NCBI GenBank assembly: GCA_945891385.1
Contig: CAMDDJ010000003.1
Location: forward strand, 60,178-124,177
From: Candidatus Kuenenia stuttgartensis
GTDB taxonomy: Bacteria > Planctomycetota > Planctomycetia > Pirellulales > UBA1268
Direction of reading: 5' to 3'
Length of the DNA: 64,000 bases
The translations under genes and the position numbers were made by a program. Of the stretch, positions 18,851-27,749 are shown one piece after another. The notes beneath the pieces were generated by a model that worked only from the letters and a program-made list of their open reading frames with translations, was not told the origin of the DNA and ran no database searches. Position 1 is the stretch's first letter. The number at the start of each line of letters is the position of its first letter.

Positions 18851-19486
18851 ATGCAAGGCGTGCACGTGTCGTCGCATCCACTTGTCGCGCACCATGTCTG
18901 CTCGCTGCGGGATCCGGCCACGAAACCGTCGGAGTTTCGCCGGGTCGTGCGACACCTCACGCGGCTGGTCGCAGTCGAGGCCACCGCGAATCTTCCCACC
19001 TGCGATGTCCGGGTGAGCACGCCGCTGGCCGAGGCGATCGGCCGTCGGCTCGCCGACACGATCGCGATCGTACCGATCCTGCGGGCCGGCCTCGGAATGG
19101 CCGACGGGCTGCTGGAGTTGATTCCCGACGCCCAGGTCTGGCACATCGGCCTTTACCGGGACGAGGCCACGCTCGAGCCCAAGGAGTATTACAACAAACT
19201 GCCGCCGAAGCTCGACGCCTCGGTGGCGATCGTCGTCGATCCGATGCTGGCGACCGGTGGGTCGGCCCTACGGACCTGCCAGATCCTGCGCGCGGCGGGC
19301 ATCCCCCGGCTGGTGTTCGTGGGACTGATCGCGTCACCGCAGGGGATCGAGGCCTTACGGGCTGGCGTGCCCGATGTCGTGATTCACGTGGCAGCCCTCG
19401 ACGATGGGCTCAACGACGTGGGCTACATCCTGCCGGGGCTGGGCGACGCGGGCGATCGGCAATTCGCGACGCAGCCGGCCGAGTGA
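18851..19486 (+). CDS. upp: Uracil phosphoribosyltransferase
   Basis: A 211-residue enzyme making UMP from uracil and PRPP. Visible: HPLVAHHVCSLRD at the N-terminus, IVPILRAGLGMADGLLELIPDA, GLYRDEATLEPKEYYNKLP, the PRPP-binding loop VDPMLATGGSA, and the uracil-binding end DDGLNDVGYILPGLGDAGDR. GGAGG at 18836-18840 lies 10 bases before the ATG; a GTG at 18845 is a possible alternative start two codons earlier. It is followed 34 bp later by deoA on the same strand. Confidence 0.95.
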   Translation: MQGVHVSSHPLVAHHVCSLRDPATKPSEFRRVVRHLTRLVAVEATANLPTCDVRVSTPLAEAIGRRLADTIAIVPILRAGLGMADGLLELIPDAQVWHIGLYRDEATLEPKEYYNKLPPKLDASVAIVVDPMLATGGSALRTCQILRAAGIPRLVFVGLIASPQGIEALRAGVPDVVIHVAALDDGLNDVGYILPGLGDAGDRQFATQPAE

Positions 19487-19520
19487 CGCCCGTCCATTCA
19501 CCAGGGTCGGAGACAGACCG

Positions 19521-20834
19521 ATGCGGGCCGTCGATCTGATTCGCCGCAAGCGCGACGGGGGCGAACTCTCCGCCGCTGAGATCGAGTTTCTCGTCGAGGG
19601 GCTCACCGACGGTCTCGTGCCAACCTATCAGTGGGCGGCCCTGGCGATGGCGATCGTCTGGCGGGGGATGACCACGGCCGAGACGGCGGCGCTCGTCGAG
19701 GCGATGCTCCACACAGGCACCGTGCTCGATCTCTCGGAGATCCCCGGCCCAAAAATCGACAAGCATTCAACCGGTGGCGTGGGCGACAAGACGAGCCTGA
19801 TCCTGGCGCCGATCGCCGCCGCCTGCGGGGTGACGGTGCCGATGGTCTCGGGCCGAGGCCTCGGCCACACCGGCGGCACGCTCGACAAACTGGAGAGCAT
19901 CCCCGGCTTCAGGATCGACCTCGATCTGGTCGCCTACCGGCGGATCGCCCGCGAATGTGGCCTCGTACTGATCGGTCAGACCGCCGAGATCGCTCCGGCC
20001 GACCGGGTGCTCTACGCCCTTCGTGACGCCACGGCCACGGTCGAGAGCATCCCGCTGATTACAGCGTCGATCCTGTCGAAGAAGCTCGCCGAGGGCATCG
20101 ATGCCCTGGTGCTCGACGTCAAGAGCGGTGACGGCGCCTTCATGGCTCGACGCGAAGATGCCCGGGCGCTGGCCGAGAGCATGGCCTCGATCGGCCGGGC
20201 GATGGGCAAGCCGGTGCGGGCGATCCTCACGAGCATGGATGCTCCGCTCGGACGGATGGTCGGCAATGCGCTCGAGGTGCGGGAGTGCGTGGCGTGCCTG
20301 CGGGGCGAGGGGCCCGAGGACCTGATGGAGGTATCGCTCGAACTGGCCGCCGAGATGCTCATGCTCGGCGGCGTGGCACCGAGCCGTGACGACGCCCTGG
20401 CACGCTGCCGAACGAGCATCGCCGACGGCTCGGCGCTCGACCGATTCCGCCGGGTGGTGGCGGCCCAGGGGGGCGATCCGCGGGTCTGCGACGATCCGTT
20501 GGGCGTGCTCCCGCGGGCGAAGCGGCTCGAGACCGTGAGGGCCGAGCGAGCGGGCTTCATCCAGGAACTCAAGGCTTGGCCGGTGGGTCAGGCCTCGATG
20601 TTGCTCGGTGCCGGCCGGGCGACGGCCGAAGATGCGATCGATCCGGCGGCGGGGATCGTGCTCGTCAAGTCGGTCGGCGACCGCATCGCGGCCGGCGATG
20701 TGATCGCCGAACTCCACTTCAATCCGCCCCACGCGGCCGCGGTGCCTGCGGCCAGCGACCTCGTGGCGGGTGCGGTCAGCATCGGTCCCGAGCCCGTGAC
20801 CCGACCATCGCTCATCCTCGAACGGTTGGAGTAA
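19521..20834 (+). CDS. deoA: Thymidine/pyrimidine-nucleoside phosphorylase
   Basis: A 437-residue phosphorylase that splits thymidine or uridine into base and (deoxy)ribose 1-phosphate. It shows the family signature KIDKHSTGGVGDKTSL and SGRGLGHTGGTLDKLES, the substrate loop LRDATATVESIPLI and ILSKKLAEGIDALVLDVKSG. The C-terminal domain carries AKRLETVRAERAGF and ASMLLGAGR. Length about 435 fits both DeoA and Pdp. It probably shares an mRNA with upp. Two tandem A-type repeats directly follow it. Confidence 0.94.
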   Translation: MRAVDLIRRKRDGGELSAAEIEFLVEGLTDGLVPTYQWAALAMAIVWRGMTTAETAALVEAMLHTGTVLDLSEIPGPKIDKHSTGGVGDKTSLILAPIAAACGVTVPMVSGRGLGHTGGTLDKLESIPGFRIDLDLVAYRRIARECGLVLIGQTAEIAPADRVLYALRDATATVESIPLITASILSKKLAEGIDALVLDVKSGDGAFMARREDARALAESMASIGRAMGKPVRAILTSMDAPLGRMVGNALEVRECVACLRGEGPEDLMEVSLELAAEMLMLGGVAPSRDDALARCRTSIADGSALDRFRRVVAAQGGDPRVCDDPLGVLPRAKRLETVRAERAGFIQELKAWPVGQASMLLGAGRATAEDAIDPAAGIVLVKSVGDRIAAGDVIAELHFNPPHAAAVPAASDLVAGAVSIGPEPVTRPSLILERLE

Positions 20835-20881
20835 ATCCAATCTCAGTTTGCTGGAGCGACGAGTCGGCACGCTGTGGGCAA

Positions 20882-20963
20882 AGGCGAGGGGGTCGGCAAA
20901 CGCTCGCGGAGCATGGGGCGTATCCTCGCCCGCGACGCGACTTTTGCCGCCCCCGAGCCGGTG
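20882..20963 (-). repeat. Structured repeat, family A, copy 1 (tandem pair)
   Basis: Reads on the minus strand as CACCGGCTCGGGGGCGGC to CCCCCTCGCCT, nearly identical to copies at 38714 and 38915. The flank beyond it (towards 20850) also shares a TCGTCGCT stretch with the copies at 27.7 and 35.5 kb. The element contains internal stems GGGCG/CGCCC and GCTC/GAGC. Confidence 0.85.
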
Positions 20964-20979
20964 GAGCAGGTTTGGGGGT

Positions 20980-21060
20980 AGGCGAGGGGGTCGGTGAACG
21001 CTCGCGGAGCATGGGGCGTATCCTCGCCCATGACGCGACTTTTGCCGCCCCGAGCCGGTG
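20980..21060 (-). repeat. Structured repeat, family A, copy 2 (tandem pair)
   Basis: A second head-to-tail copy 16 bp from the first. It differs from it at only a few bases (for example CATGGG for CGCGGG in the middle, and one G fewer near the end). It fills the gap between deoA and the convergent methyltransferase gene. Confidence 0.85.
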
Positions 21061-21102
21061 GAGCACCCATCTCGGAAACGCCGCAGCCCGAGCGGCGTCG
21101 GG

Positions 21103-21771
21103 TCACGCCCGCGTACCGAGGAAGATCGAGTTCCAGCTGCCGCTCGTGGGATGGGTGCGGGCCTTGACGACCTCGACGTCGAAGCCCGCCTCTTCCATGC
21201 GGGCCACGAACCGCGGGTCGGCGCCGGCTGACCAGACGGCGAGGCGGCCGCGGGGTCGGAGGGCGGCCCGCGCGGCCCCCAGGCCCTGCGGCGAATAGAG
21301 CCCGTCGTTGGCCGCCGCCGTCAGGCCGCTGGCCCCGTTGTCGACGTCGAGCATGATCCGATCGAAGCGGCCGCGGCTCGCTTCAAGCAGGTCGGCCACG
21401 TCGCCGGTGACGATCTCGACCCGCGGGTCGTCGATCACGTCGGCCGCCAGGCCATAGGCCGGATTGCGATTCCAGGCGATCACCGCCGGCACGAGTTCGG
21501 CCACCACGACCGTCGCATCCGCCGCGAGGTGCTTGAGCGTTTCCCGGAGGGTGAAGCCGAGGCCGAGGCCCCCGATCAGCACCGTCGCAGCCGGGCGGTC
21601 CCGCAGGTCGCCGCAGGCAAGCTCGGCCATCCGCTCCTCGGAGTGGTGCTGCCGCGTCGACATCAGTTCCACGCCGTCGACCCGGATCGAGAAGTCGCCG
21701 TCGTGCTCGTGGAGGGTGAGCGGGGCGCCCTCGGGCGTGACGGAACGGTCGAGCAGGCGGGTCGGTTTCAT
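21103..21771 (-). CDS. Spermidine synthase-like SAM-dependent methyltransferase-fold protein
   Basis: A 222-residue Rossmann-fold protein. VLIGGLGLGFTLRETL is the SAM or decarboxylated-SAM loop, VVAELVPAVIAWNR the acidic strand end, DPRVEIVTGDVADLL the next motif, and RFDRIMLDVDNGASGL the active region where spermidine synthases have a YDxIxxDxxD motif. It lacks the N-terminal beta-strand tetramerisation domain of full polyamine synthases (usually about 280 residues), so the substrate is uncertain. It ends near the tandem A repeats and lies 10 bp downstream of the ABC permease on the same strand, so it may be in that operon. Confidence 0.75.
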   Translation of the reverse strand: MKPTRLLDRSVTPEGAPLTLHEHDGDFSIRVDGVELMSTRQHHSEERMAELACGDLRDRPAATVLIGGLGLGFTLRETLKHLAADATVVVAELVPAVIAWNRNPAYGLAADVIDDPRVEIVTGDVADLLEASRGRFDRIMLDVDNGASGLTAAANDGLYSPQGLGAARAALRPRGRLAVWSAGADPRFVARMEEAGFDVEVVKARTHPTSGSWNSIFLGTRA

Positions 21772-21781
21772 GGAGTCGATC

Positions 21782-22726
21782 CTACTCCTCGCCCCGCCGC
21801 AGGCGGTCGAGGGTGACGGCGGCCACGATGATGACACCGGTCACGATCTCCTGCACCCAGTTGGGCAGTTCGAGCTTGGTGCAGCCATTGGCCACGACCG
21901 TCATGATCAACGCCCCGACGAGCGTGCCGGCCACCGACCCGCGGCCGCCGGCCAGACTCGCTCCGCCGATCACCACCGCCGCGATGATGTCGAGCTCCAT
22001 CCCAAGGGCCGTGGTGGGATCGCCGACGGTCAGGTAGGCGTATTGCAGGACGCCCGCGACGGCCGTGAGGGCCGAGGCGATCGCGTACACGAGAATCCGC
22101 GTCTGCTCGACCGCCACCCCGCAGAGCCGGGCGGTCGGCTCGCTCGAACCGACCGCCACGACGTGGCGGCCGAAGCGGGTGAATTGCAAGAGCACCGCCA
22201 CGCCGCCCGCGAGCAGGATCGTGAGCCAGACGCCGGGCGGCACGAGCTGCCAGCGGCGGTCGGGCCCGAGTGCCATCAGGAGGTCGTTGAGCCAGGTCGC
22301 GGGGGCGACCACCATCGTCTCCCCGGCGAGACCCTTGGCGAGCCCGCGGAGCCCGCCCCACATCCCGAGCGTGACGATGAACGGGGGCAGCTTCAGACCG
22401 GCGACGAGGCTGCCGATCAGACAGCCACAGGCGGCGCCACCGGCCACCGTGGCAAGCACCGCCGCGGCCGGCGACCAGCCGGCTGCCAGGAGCGACGCGA
22501 GCGTGACCGTGGCCAGGGCGATCTGGGCCCCCACCGAGAGGTCGATGCCGCCGCTGACGATCACGAGTGTCATCCCGAGGGCCGCCGTCGCGACGACCGC
22601 CGTCTGGAGCAACATGATCTCGGCGTTGCCGGCGGTGGCGAACTCCGCCGGCCGGAGCGCGGCGAACAGGAGCACCACCCCCGCGAGGCCCGCCAAGGGT
22701 CCGAGTTTCTCAAGCCAGATCGTCAT
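21782..22726 (-). CDS. Sugar/nucleoside ABC transporter permease (RbsC-like)
   Basis: A 314-residue integral membrane protein of the RbsC/BPD_transp_2 family. Recognisable blocks: MTLVIVSGGIDLSVGAQIAL, LPPFIVTLGMWGGLRGLAKG, VAVGSSEPTARLCGVAVEQTRILVYAI and ELDIIAAVVIGGASLAGGRGSV, all typical of ribose-type permeases. It overlaps the upstream ATPase gene by four bases (ATGA). The transporter imports a sugar or nucleoside; the proximity to pyrimidine salvage genes makes a nucleoside possible, but this is inference. Confidence 0.92.
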   Translation of the reverse strand: MTIWLEKLGPLAGLAGVVLLFAALRPAEFATAGNAEIMLLQTAVVATAALGMTLVIVSGGIDLSVGAQIALATVTLASLLAAGWSPAAAVLATVAGGAACGCLIGSLVAGLKLPPFIVTLGMWGGLRGLAKGLAGETMVVAPATWLNDLLMALGPDRRWQLVPPGVWLTILLAGGVAVLLQFTRFGRHVVAVGSSEPTARLCGVAVEQTRILVYAIASALTAVAGVLQYAYLTVGDPTTALGMELDIIAAVVIGGASLAGGRGSVAGTLVGALIMTVVANGCTKLELPNWVQEIVTGVIIVAAVTLDRLRRGEE

Positions 22727-24189
22727 CCAGGTTGAATCGCCTCCTGTAAGAGCGCGTGTTCGTCGAGTTCCGCCACCGGCTGGGCCGGCCCGAGCCGCCC
22801 CCGGCGCATCACAGCGATTCGGTCGCAGACGCCCAGGAGCTCCGGCAGGTGGCTGCTGACGAGCAGGATCGCCCGGTCCTTCCGGGCGAGTTCGTCGATC
22901 AGCGAATAGATCCGCGCCTTCGCCCCGACGTCGATCCCACGGGTCGGCTCGTCGAGCAGGAGCAGGTCGACGTCATGATGCAAGAGCCGGGCCACCGCCA
23001 CCTTCTGCTGGTTGCCGCCCGAAAGCCTGACCACCGACTCGGCCACGTCGCGGCACTTGATCCCGAGCGGCTCGATCCAGGCCCGCGCCGCAGCGGCCTG
23101 CCGCTTCGAGAAGACGAAGCCCGGAGGACCGAGTCCCGTGAGCCGGGAGAGGGTGAGGTTGTCGGCGATCGAGAGATCGAGGGCCAGCCCCTCCCCCTTG
23201 CGGTCCTCGCTCACCATGCCCACACCCTGAGCCCAGCGGCGGGCTGGGGCTGCCGCCCCCTCGGCGGCCGCCACCCGCACCCGGCCGCGGCGGATCGGAT
23301 CGAGGCCGAAGATCGCCCGCACGAGTTCCGTCCGTCCGGCCCCCACGAGCCCGGCGATCCCGAGCACCTCGCCCCGCCGCAGCGTGAGCGAGGCCGACTC
23401 CGGAAGCCGACGGCCGGCAACCTCCGTCAGCGTGAGCAGCTCCGAGCCCGGGGTCCGCGGCGAACGGGGGTAGAGGTCGGCGACCCGCCGGCCCACCATC
23501 CATTCGACGATCGCGTCATCCGAGACCGCGGCAAGCTCGCCGCCTCCCACCGTGGCCCCGTCGCGGAGCACCGTCACCCGGTCGGCGAAGGCCCGCACCT
23601 CTTCGAGGACGTGCGAGATGAACAGGATCGCGTGGCCGCGGTCCCGCAGCCGTTTCACGAGCGTTTCGAGGTGGCGAACGTCCTCACGGGTCAGGCTGCT
23701 CGTCGGTTCGTCGAGCACGAGCACCCGGCAGCCGACCGCCACCGCCCGCGCGATCTCCACCACCTGCCGGTCGGCGATCGCCAGCGTGGCCACGGGCCGG
23801 TCGAGAGCGATGTCGGCCCGGCCGAGGCTCGCCAGGGCCTCGCCGGCGCGCCGCCGCATCCCGCGGCGATCGATGAAGCCGGCCCACGTGGGCTCCGCGG
23901 CCAGGAGGATATTTTCGGCCACGCTCAGATGGGCCGCGACCGCCAACTCCTGATGGATCATCGCCACACCGGCCGCTCGGGCGGCGCGGGGCGACCGCGG
24001 GGCGTACAGCTGGCCATCGAGCCACATCTCCCCGGCATCGGGCCGGACCACTCCCGCGAGCACCTTCATCAGGGTGCTCTTGCCCGCCCCGTTTTCCCCG
24101 ACCACTGCCAGCACCTCGCCGGCCCGCACCTCGAGATCGACGCCTGCGAGCGCGACGGTGGCGCCAAAGAGTTTACGCACGCCCCGCAT
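22723..24189 (-). CDS. Sugar ABC transporter ATP-binding protein, duplicated domains (RbsA-like)
   Basis: A 488-residue protein with two ABC domains. The first has a canonical Walker A, GENGAGKSTLMKVL, and a Walker B VLVLDEPTSSLT. The second has the degenerate Walker A typical of this family (GLVGAGRTELVRAI), signature LSGGNQQKVAVARLL and Walker B LLLLDEPTRGIDVGAKA. ATG 24189 gives the domain edge directly (MRGVRKLFGATVALAGV), a few residues shorter than most RbsA. It lies 32 bp after the binding-protein gene. Confidence 0.93.
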   Translation of the reverse strand: MRGVRKLFGATVALAGVDLEVRAGEVLAVVGENGAGKSTLMKVLAGVVRPDAGEMWLDGQLYAPRSPRAARAAGVAMIHQELAVAAHLSVAENILLAAEPTWAGFIDRRGMRRRAGEALASLGRADIALDRPVATLAIADRQVVEIARAVAVGCRVLVLDEPTSSLTREDVRHLETLVKRLRDRGHAILFISHVLEEVRAFADRVTVLRDGATVGGGELAAVSDDAIVEWMVGRRVADLYPRSPRTPGSELLTLTEVAGRRLPESASLTLRRGEVLGIAGLVGAGRTELVRAIFGLDPIRRGRVRVAAAEGAAAPARRWAQGVGMVSEDRKGEGLALDLSIADNLTLSRLTGLGPPGFVFSKRQAAAARAWIEPLGIKCRDVAESVVRLSGGNQQKVAVARLLHHDVDLLLLDEPTRGIDVGAKARIYSLIDELARKDRAILLVSSHLPELLGVCDRIAVMRRGRLGPAQPVAELDEHALLQEAIQPG

Positions 24190-24221
24190 CGCGAGGCGAT
24201 CCGGTGATGAGGCGGCTTCGT

Positions 24222-25169
24222 TCAGGGGAGTTGGAGGATCTTCTGGATCTCGGGACTGTCGACATTGTCGCGGGTCACGATCGTGGCACCCGTGTCGATG
24301 ACCGGTTCGACCGGCTTGCCCTGGAGGTGGTTCACCGCGGCGATCACCGTCTGCCGGCCCATCGCGCGGGGATCCTGGGCGACGAGCGCGTCGATCTCCC
24401 CTTTTCGCAAGGCCTCGATCAGGGCCGGCGAGGTGTCGAAGCCGACGAATTTCACCCGGCCGGCGAGGTTATGCTGCCGCAGGGCCAAGAGCATGCCAAA
24501 CGTGGACGACTCGTTCGGGCAGAAGATGCCGTCGGCAGTCTTCAGCGTGTCGAGCATGTTGAGGGCGGCGGTTTTGGCTTCGCCGGCGGTGGCCCCGGAG
24601 TAGCGGTTGGCCGAGATGAGTTCCATATCCGGCCGCGCTGCGATCGCCCGGGTGAACCCGGCCTCGCGATCGTCGGTGCTTGCCGAGCCCACCTGGTATC
24701 GGAGCAGCACCACCTTCCCCGTGTCTCCGAGCAGGTCGCCGAGCTTCGCGCCGCCGAGTTCCCCGCCGCGGCGGTTGTCGGTAGCGACGAGGCTGACGAA
24801 GTCCTGCCCCGCTTCGCCCTGCAGGGCCGAATCGAAGATCACGACCGGGATTCTCCGCTGACCGGCCATCGCCACGGGGCGGCGGAGCGCCGCGGCGTCG
24901 AGCGGCGCCAGGGCGATCGCCGCAACCCCGGCGGTTACGAACTGCTCCATGATCCCGATCTGCTGGCCGCGATCATTCTCCTTGAGCGGGCCCTTCCAGA
25001 CGAGCTCCACATCGCACTCGGCGGCAGCCTCGCGGGCACCCGCCTCGACGGTCTTCCAGAAGACGTGGGTGGTGCCCTTGGGAATCATGGCGATCCGCGG
25101 CTTCGCCGCCTCGGCCGGCCCGGCGGCGAGCAGAAGGGCGAGGGTCGCGAGGGCGAACGGGCGGCGCAT
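24222..25169 (-). CDS. Periplasmic sugar-binding protein (type I, RbsB-like)
   Basis: A 315-residue exported protein; signal peptide MRRPFALATLALLLAAGPAEA. The mature part opens with KPRIAMIPKGTTHVFWKTVEAGAREAA, the peripla_BP_4 pattern. IALAPLDAAALRRPV and VVIFDSAL are strand/hinge segments, and DGIFCPNESSTFGMLLAL replaces the usual ligand-contact asparagine region. The chosen ATG is the one that begins the basic n-region. First gene of an operon binding protein-ATPase-permease; the start is 95 bp from the divergent antiporter start. Confidence 0.92.
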   Translation of the reverse strand: MRRPFALATLALLLAAGPAEAAKPRIAMIPKGTTHVFWKTVEAGAREAAAECDVELVWKGPLKENDRGQQIGIMEQFVTAGVAAIALAPLDAAALRRPVAMAGQRRIPVVIFDSALQGEAGQDFVSLVATDNRRGGELGGAKLGDLLGDTGKVVLLRYQVGSASTDDREAGFTRAIAARPDMELISANRYSGATAGEAKTAALNMLDTLKTADGIFCPNESSTFGMLLALRQHNLAGRVKFVGFDTSPALIEALRKGEIDALVAQDPRAMGRQTVIAAVNHLQGKPVEPVIDTGATIVTRDNVDSPEIQKILQLP

Positions 25170-25264
25170 TGGTGTTTCCCCCGGGTGAAGCAAAGAGGCA
25201 AACTGCTCGCCGCATCGTATCTTTCAGGTGGTCCGGCTCCAACACGGCCCTCAGGAATGAATGT

Positions 25265-26623
25265 GTGGAACAACCCGGCTGGGTAGCCCTGCTGCCGACG
25301 CTCTGCGTGATCACGGCGGCGATCCTGCTCCGCAGCACGATTCCCGCGATCCTGATCGGAGTCGTCGTGGGCCATGTGATGCTCGACGGGCCGGGCTGCA
25401 TGGATGGCATGGCCGACTCGCTCGTCGAGCGGCTTGCGGCCCGTGGGGAAGCGTGGGCGCTGGTCGTGTGCGGGCTGTTCGGCGTTCTGATCCAGCTGCT
25501 CGTGCTGACCGGCGGAGCGGCTGCCTTCGGCCGGCTCGTGGGTCAGTATGTCACGAGCAGCCGCGGCACGCTGCTCTTGGCCTGGGGCCTCGGGCTCGTC
25601 GTGTTCATCGATGACTACTTGAACGCGCTCGTCCTCGGCCGCACCCTGCGGCCCGTGGCCGACCGCAATCGGGTGCCGCGGGAACGGCTGGCCTACGTGA
25701 TCGACTCCACGGCCGCTCCGATGTGCCTGCTGGTGCCGATCTCCACCTGGGCGGTCTACGTGGCGGGCCTGCTCGAGACCACCGGGGCGGCGCCGCCCGG
25801 AGGGGGCCTGTCGGCCTATGTCGGCATCATCCCGTTTGCGTTCTACGGCTGGTTCGCCGTGCTGCTCGTGCCGCTGGTGAGCCTCGGCTGGATTCCGGCC
25901 TGGGGGGCGATGCGGCGGGCCGACGAGCGGGTCGCAGCGGGCGGCAGCGTGGCGCCGCCGGGCTCGCCCGCCGACGAGGAGCCCGCCGAGGAACCCGTCG
26001 CTGCAATCGGCAAGCTCTCAGATTTCTTCCTCCCGATCGCGACGCTCGTGGTTGCGACCGTGCTCTCGGGCAACGACGCGCTCCGCGGGGCGGTCTGGGC
26101 GATCGGGATGGTGGCGGTGCAGCAGCTCGTCTGGCGCCGCCGGTTCTCGGTCGTGGCCCTCTCGGAGGCGGGCTGCAAGGGCCTCGCCGACATGGTGCCC
26201 GTGCTGGTCACGTTGCTGTTGGCCTTCATGCTGGGGCATGTGAACGAGCGGCTCCACCTCCCCGAATTCGTGATCGGCGGCCTCGGCCCCTGGCTCGACC
26301 ATCGGCTGCTGCCGGCGGCGGCGTTCGTCTGCCTCTCCGGGGTGGCCTTTGCCACCGGGTCGTTCTGGGGCACCTACGCCATCGCCCTGCCGATCGTGGT
26401 TCCGCTGGCCGAGTCCGTCGGTGCGAATCCCACGCTGGCGATCGCCGCCGTCGTGTCGGCCGGCGGGTTTGGTTCCCACGCCTGCTTCTTCGGTGACACG
26501 ACCGTCCTGGCCTCGCAGGCCTCGGGCTGCGACAACCTGGCCCATTCCTGGAGCCAGCTGCCCTACGCCCTCTTGGCGGCAGCGCTGTCGATCATTGCCT
26601 TTCTCGCAGCCGGCCTGCTCTGA
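25265..26623 (+). CDS. Na+/H+ antiporter, NhaC-type
   Basis: A 452-residue inner-membrane protein with about 11-12 helices. The family's conserved transport core is visible: GLGLVVFIDDYLNALVLG, then ERLAYVIDSTAAPMCLLVPISTW. Other helices include GVAFATGSFWGTYAIALPIVVPLA and the end GSHACFFGDTTVLAS. The start is set at a GTG (25265), with AGGAA about 10 bases upstream; earlier in-frame starts would overlap the divergent binding-protein gene. Family members exchange Na+ for H+ or move small organic ions such as malate or amino acids. The last 32 bp overlap the convergent PEP-CTERM gene. Confidence 0.85.
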   Translation: MEQPGWVALLPTLCVITAAILLRSTIPAILIGVVVGHVMLDGPGCMDGMADSLVERLAARGEAWALVVCGLFGVLIQLLVLTGGAAAFGRLVGQYVTSSRGTLLLAWGLGLVVFIDDYLNALVLGRTLRPVADRNRVPRERLAYVIDSTAAPMCLLVPISTWAVYVAGLLETTGAAPPGGGLSAYVGIIPFAFYGWFAVLLVPLVSLGWIPAWGAMRRADERVAAGGSVAPPGSPADEEPAEEPVAAIGKLSDFFLPIATLVVATVLSGNDALRGAVWAIGMVAVQQLVWRRRFSVVALSEAGCKGLADMVPVLVTLLLAFMLGHVNERLHLPEFVIGGLGPWLDHRLLPAAAFVCLSGVAFATGSFWGTYAIALPIVVPLAESVGANPTLAIAAVVSAGGFGSHACFFGDTTVLASQASGCDNLAHSWSQLPYALLAAALSIIAFLAAGLL

Positions 26624-27362
26624 GCCGGGCTGCCAGGCCCAGTCCACAGGCGACGACAGCCAATCCGGCGATCCCTGGCTCCGGGACGACCTGCAGCTGC
26701 ACGTCGTCGAGCCGCCAGGTGTTGGACACGAACGACTGCGGGCCATCGACGTTGTAGCCATAGATCCGCAGTTCCGTCGCGGCCGAGCCGATAAGCGGCG
26801 TCGTCAGGGTCGAGCTGACGTAGACCCAGGCTGAGTTGTTGTTCAGCGTTCCCGGGGTGACGAGATCGGTGGCGTAGTTGTCGAGGCTGCTGCGGAGGGT
26901 CCAGGCCTTCGGACCGTTGAGAGTCGAACGGGTACCGAATTCGATCGCCGTCAGTTCAAAGACCGAGCCCGAATTAGGAGTGACGGTGACGGCGAAGTAG
27001 GTGCTCGTGGCCGTGTCGAGGGTCGTGCCCACGAGGGTGTCGGCCCCGAAGTTGAAACTGCCCGACGCACTCGTCGAGACCCCGTTGAGATTAAAGGAGT
27101 AGCCAGACGAGGCCGAAGTTGAATTGTTGTCGACTTCGCTGCCCTGATTGTTGCCCCGTGAAAAGCTACCGAATGCCACCGTCAGTGGCACGTCGGTGAC
27201 GCTCGTCGGAGTGAGATCACCCGAGGCCGCACCCGCATTCCAATAGGCCGTGCCACCCTTGGCGGACGGCGACCATGCCGCCAGTGAAAGACCCAACGCA
27301 AGCGACGAAACGCTGCAGAGCCAGCCCATGCGGACCAGGCGAGACACGGCGGTGGAATTCAT
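26592..27362 (-). CDS. PEP-CTERM sorting-domain protein, secreted
   Basis: A 256-residue exported protein. After a signal peptide (LVRMGWLCSVSSLALGLSLAAW) the mature region is rich in Ser, Thr and Asn and low in charge, as in extracellular matrix proteins. The C-terminus is a clear PEP-CTERM: VVPEPG, a hydrophobic helix AGLAVVACGLGLA, then RLRAGRLRERQ. Such tails are cleaved by an exosortase, which is not encoded in this window. GGAGATAGCTC directly precedes the ATG and serves as ribosome-binding site. It has no recognisable catalytic domain. Confidence 0.88.
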   Translation of the reverse strand: MNSTAVSRLVRMGWLCSVSSLALGLSLAAWSPSAKGGTAYWNAGAASGDLTPTSVTDVPLTVAFGSFSRGNNQGSEVDNNSTSASSGYSFNLNGVSTSASGSFNFGADTLVGTTLDTATSTYFAVTVTPNSGSVFELTAIEFGTRSTLNGPKAWTLRSSLDNYATDLVTPGTLNNNSAWVYVSSTLTTPLIGSAATELRIYGYNVDGPQSFVSNTWRLDDVQLQVVPEPGIAGLAVVACGLGLAARLRAGRLRERQ

Positions 27363-27749
27363 GAGCTATCTCCGGGGTGACGCGGGGTGCCAAAACACGA
27401 ATCATGAACGAGGCAAACGATGTCGGTGGCAGGTGTGGTCGGATCGACGGACACCAGGACGGGCGGGTGATCGTATCAACGTCTTGGGCCACGGTCATGG
27501 CGAACGATGGTCGCGATCCACTCGACCAACGTCATAGCAAGTCCACCCCCGTCGTGCCACACTTGGCTGAAAAAACGCAGCCGGAGATGTTTTCTCGCGA
27601 CGACCTGCCGTGGTTTCGCTGACGTTGCATGGTTCGCGGCCGAGGATGCGCCCCAATCGCTCCGCGAGCGTTCGCCGATTCCCTCGCCTCCCTGTTCGCC
27701 TTTCTCGCCCGAGGTGCCATCTCGTCGCTAGAGCCGTCAGCGATGCGAG
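27363..27749. other. 387-bp intergenic region with a degenerate A repeat
   Basis: This gap separates two minus-strand genes. It contains AT-richer DNA than its surroundings near 27540-27600 and a decayed family A repeat at 27633-27690. I see no convincing promoter or open frame with coding character. Confidence 0.5.
27633..27690 (+). repeat. Structured repeat, family A, degenerate copy 3
   Basis: Only the 3' two thirds match: GAGGATGCGCCCC, then TCCGCGAGCGTTCGCCGA and CCCTCGCCT. The 5' inverted end is lost or diverged. The downstream flank contains the TCGTCGCTAGAG stretch shared with the 35.5-kb copy. It is probably a decaying copy. Confidence 0.7.
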
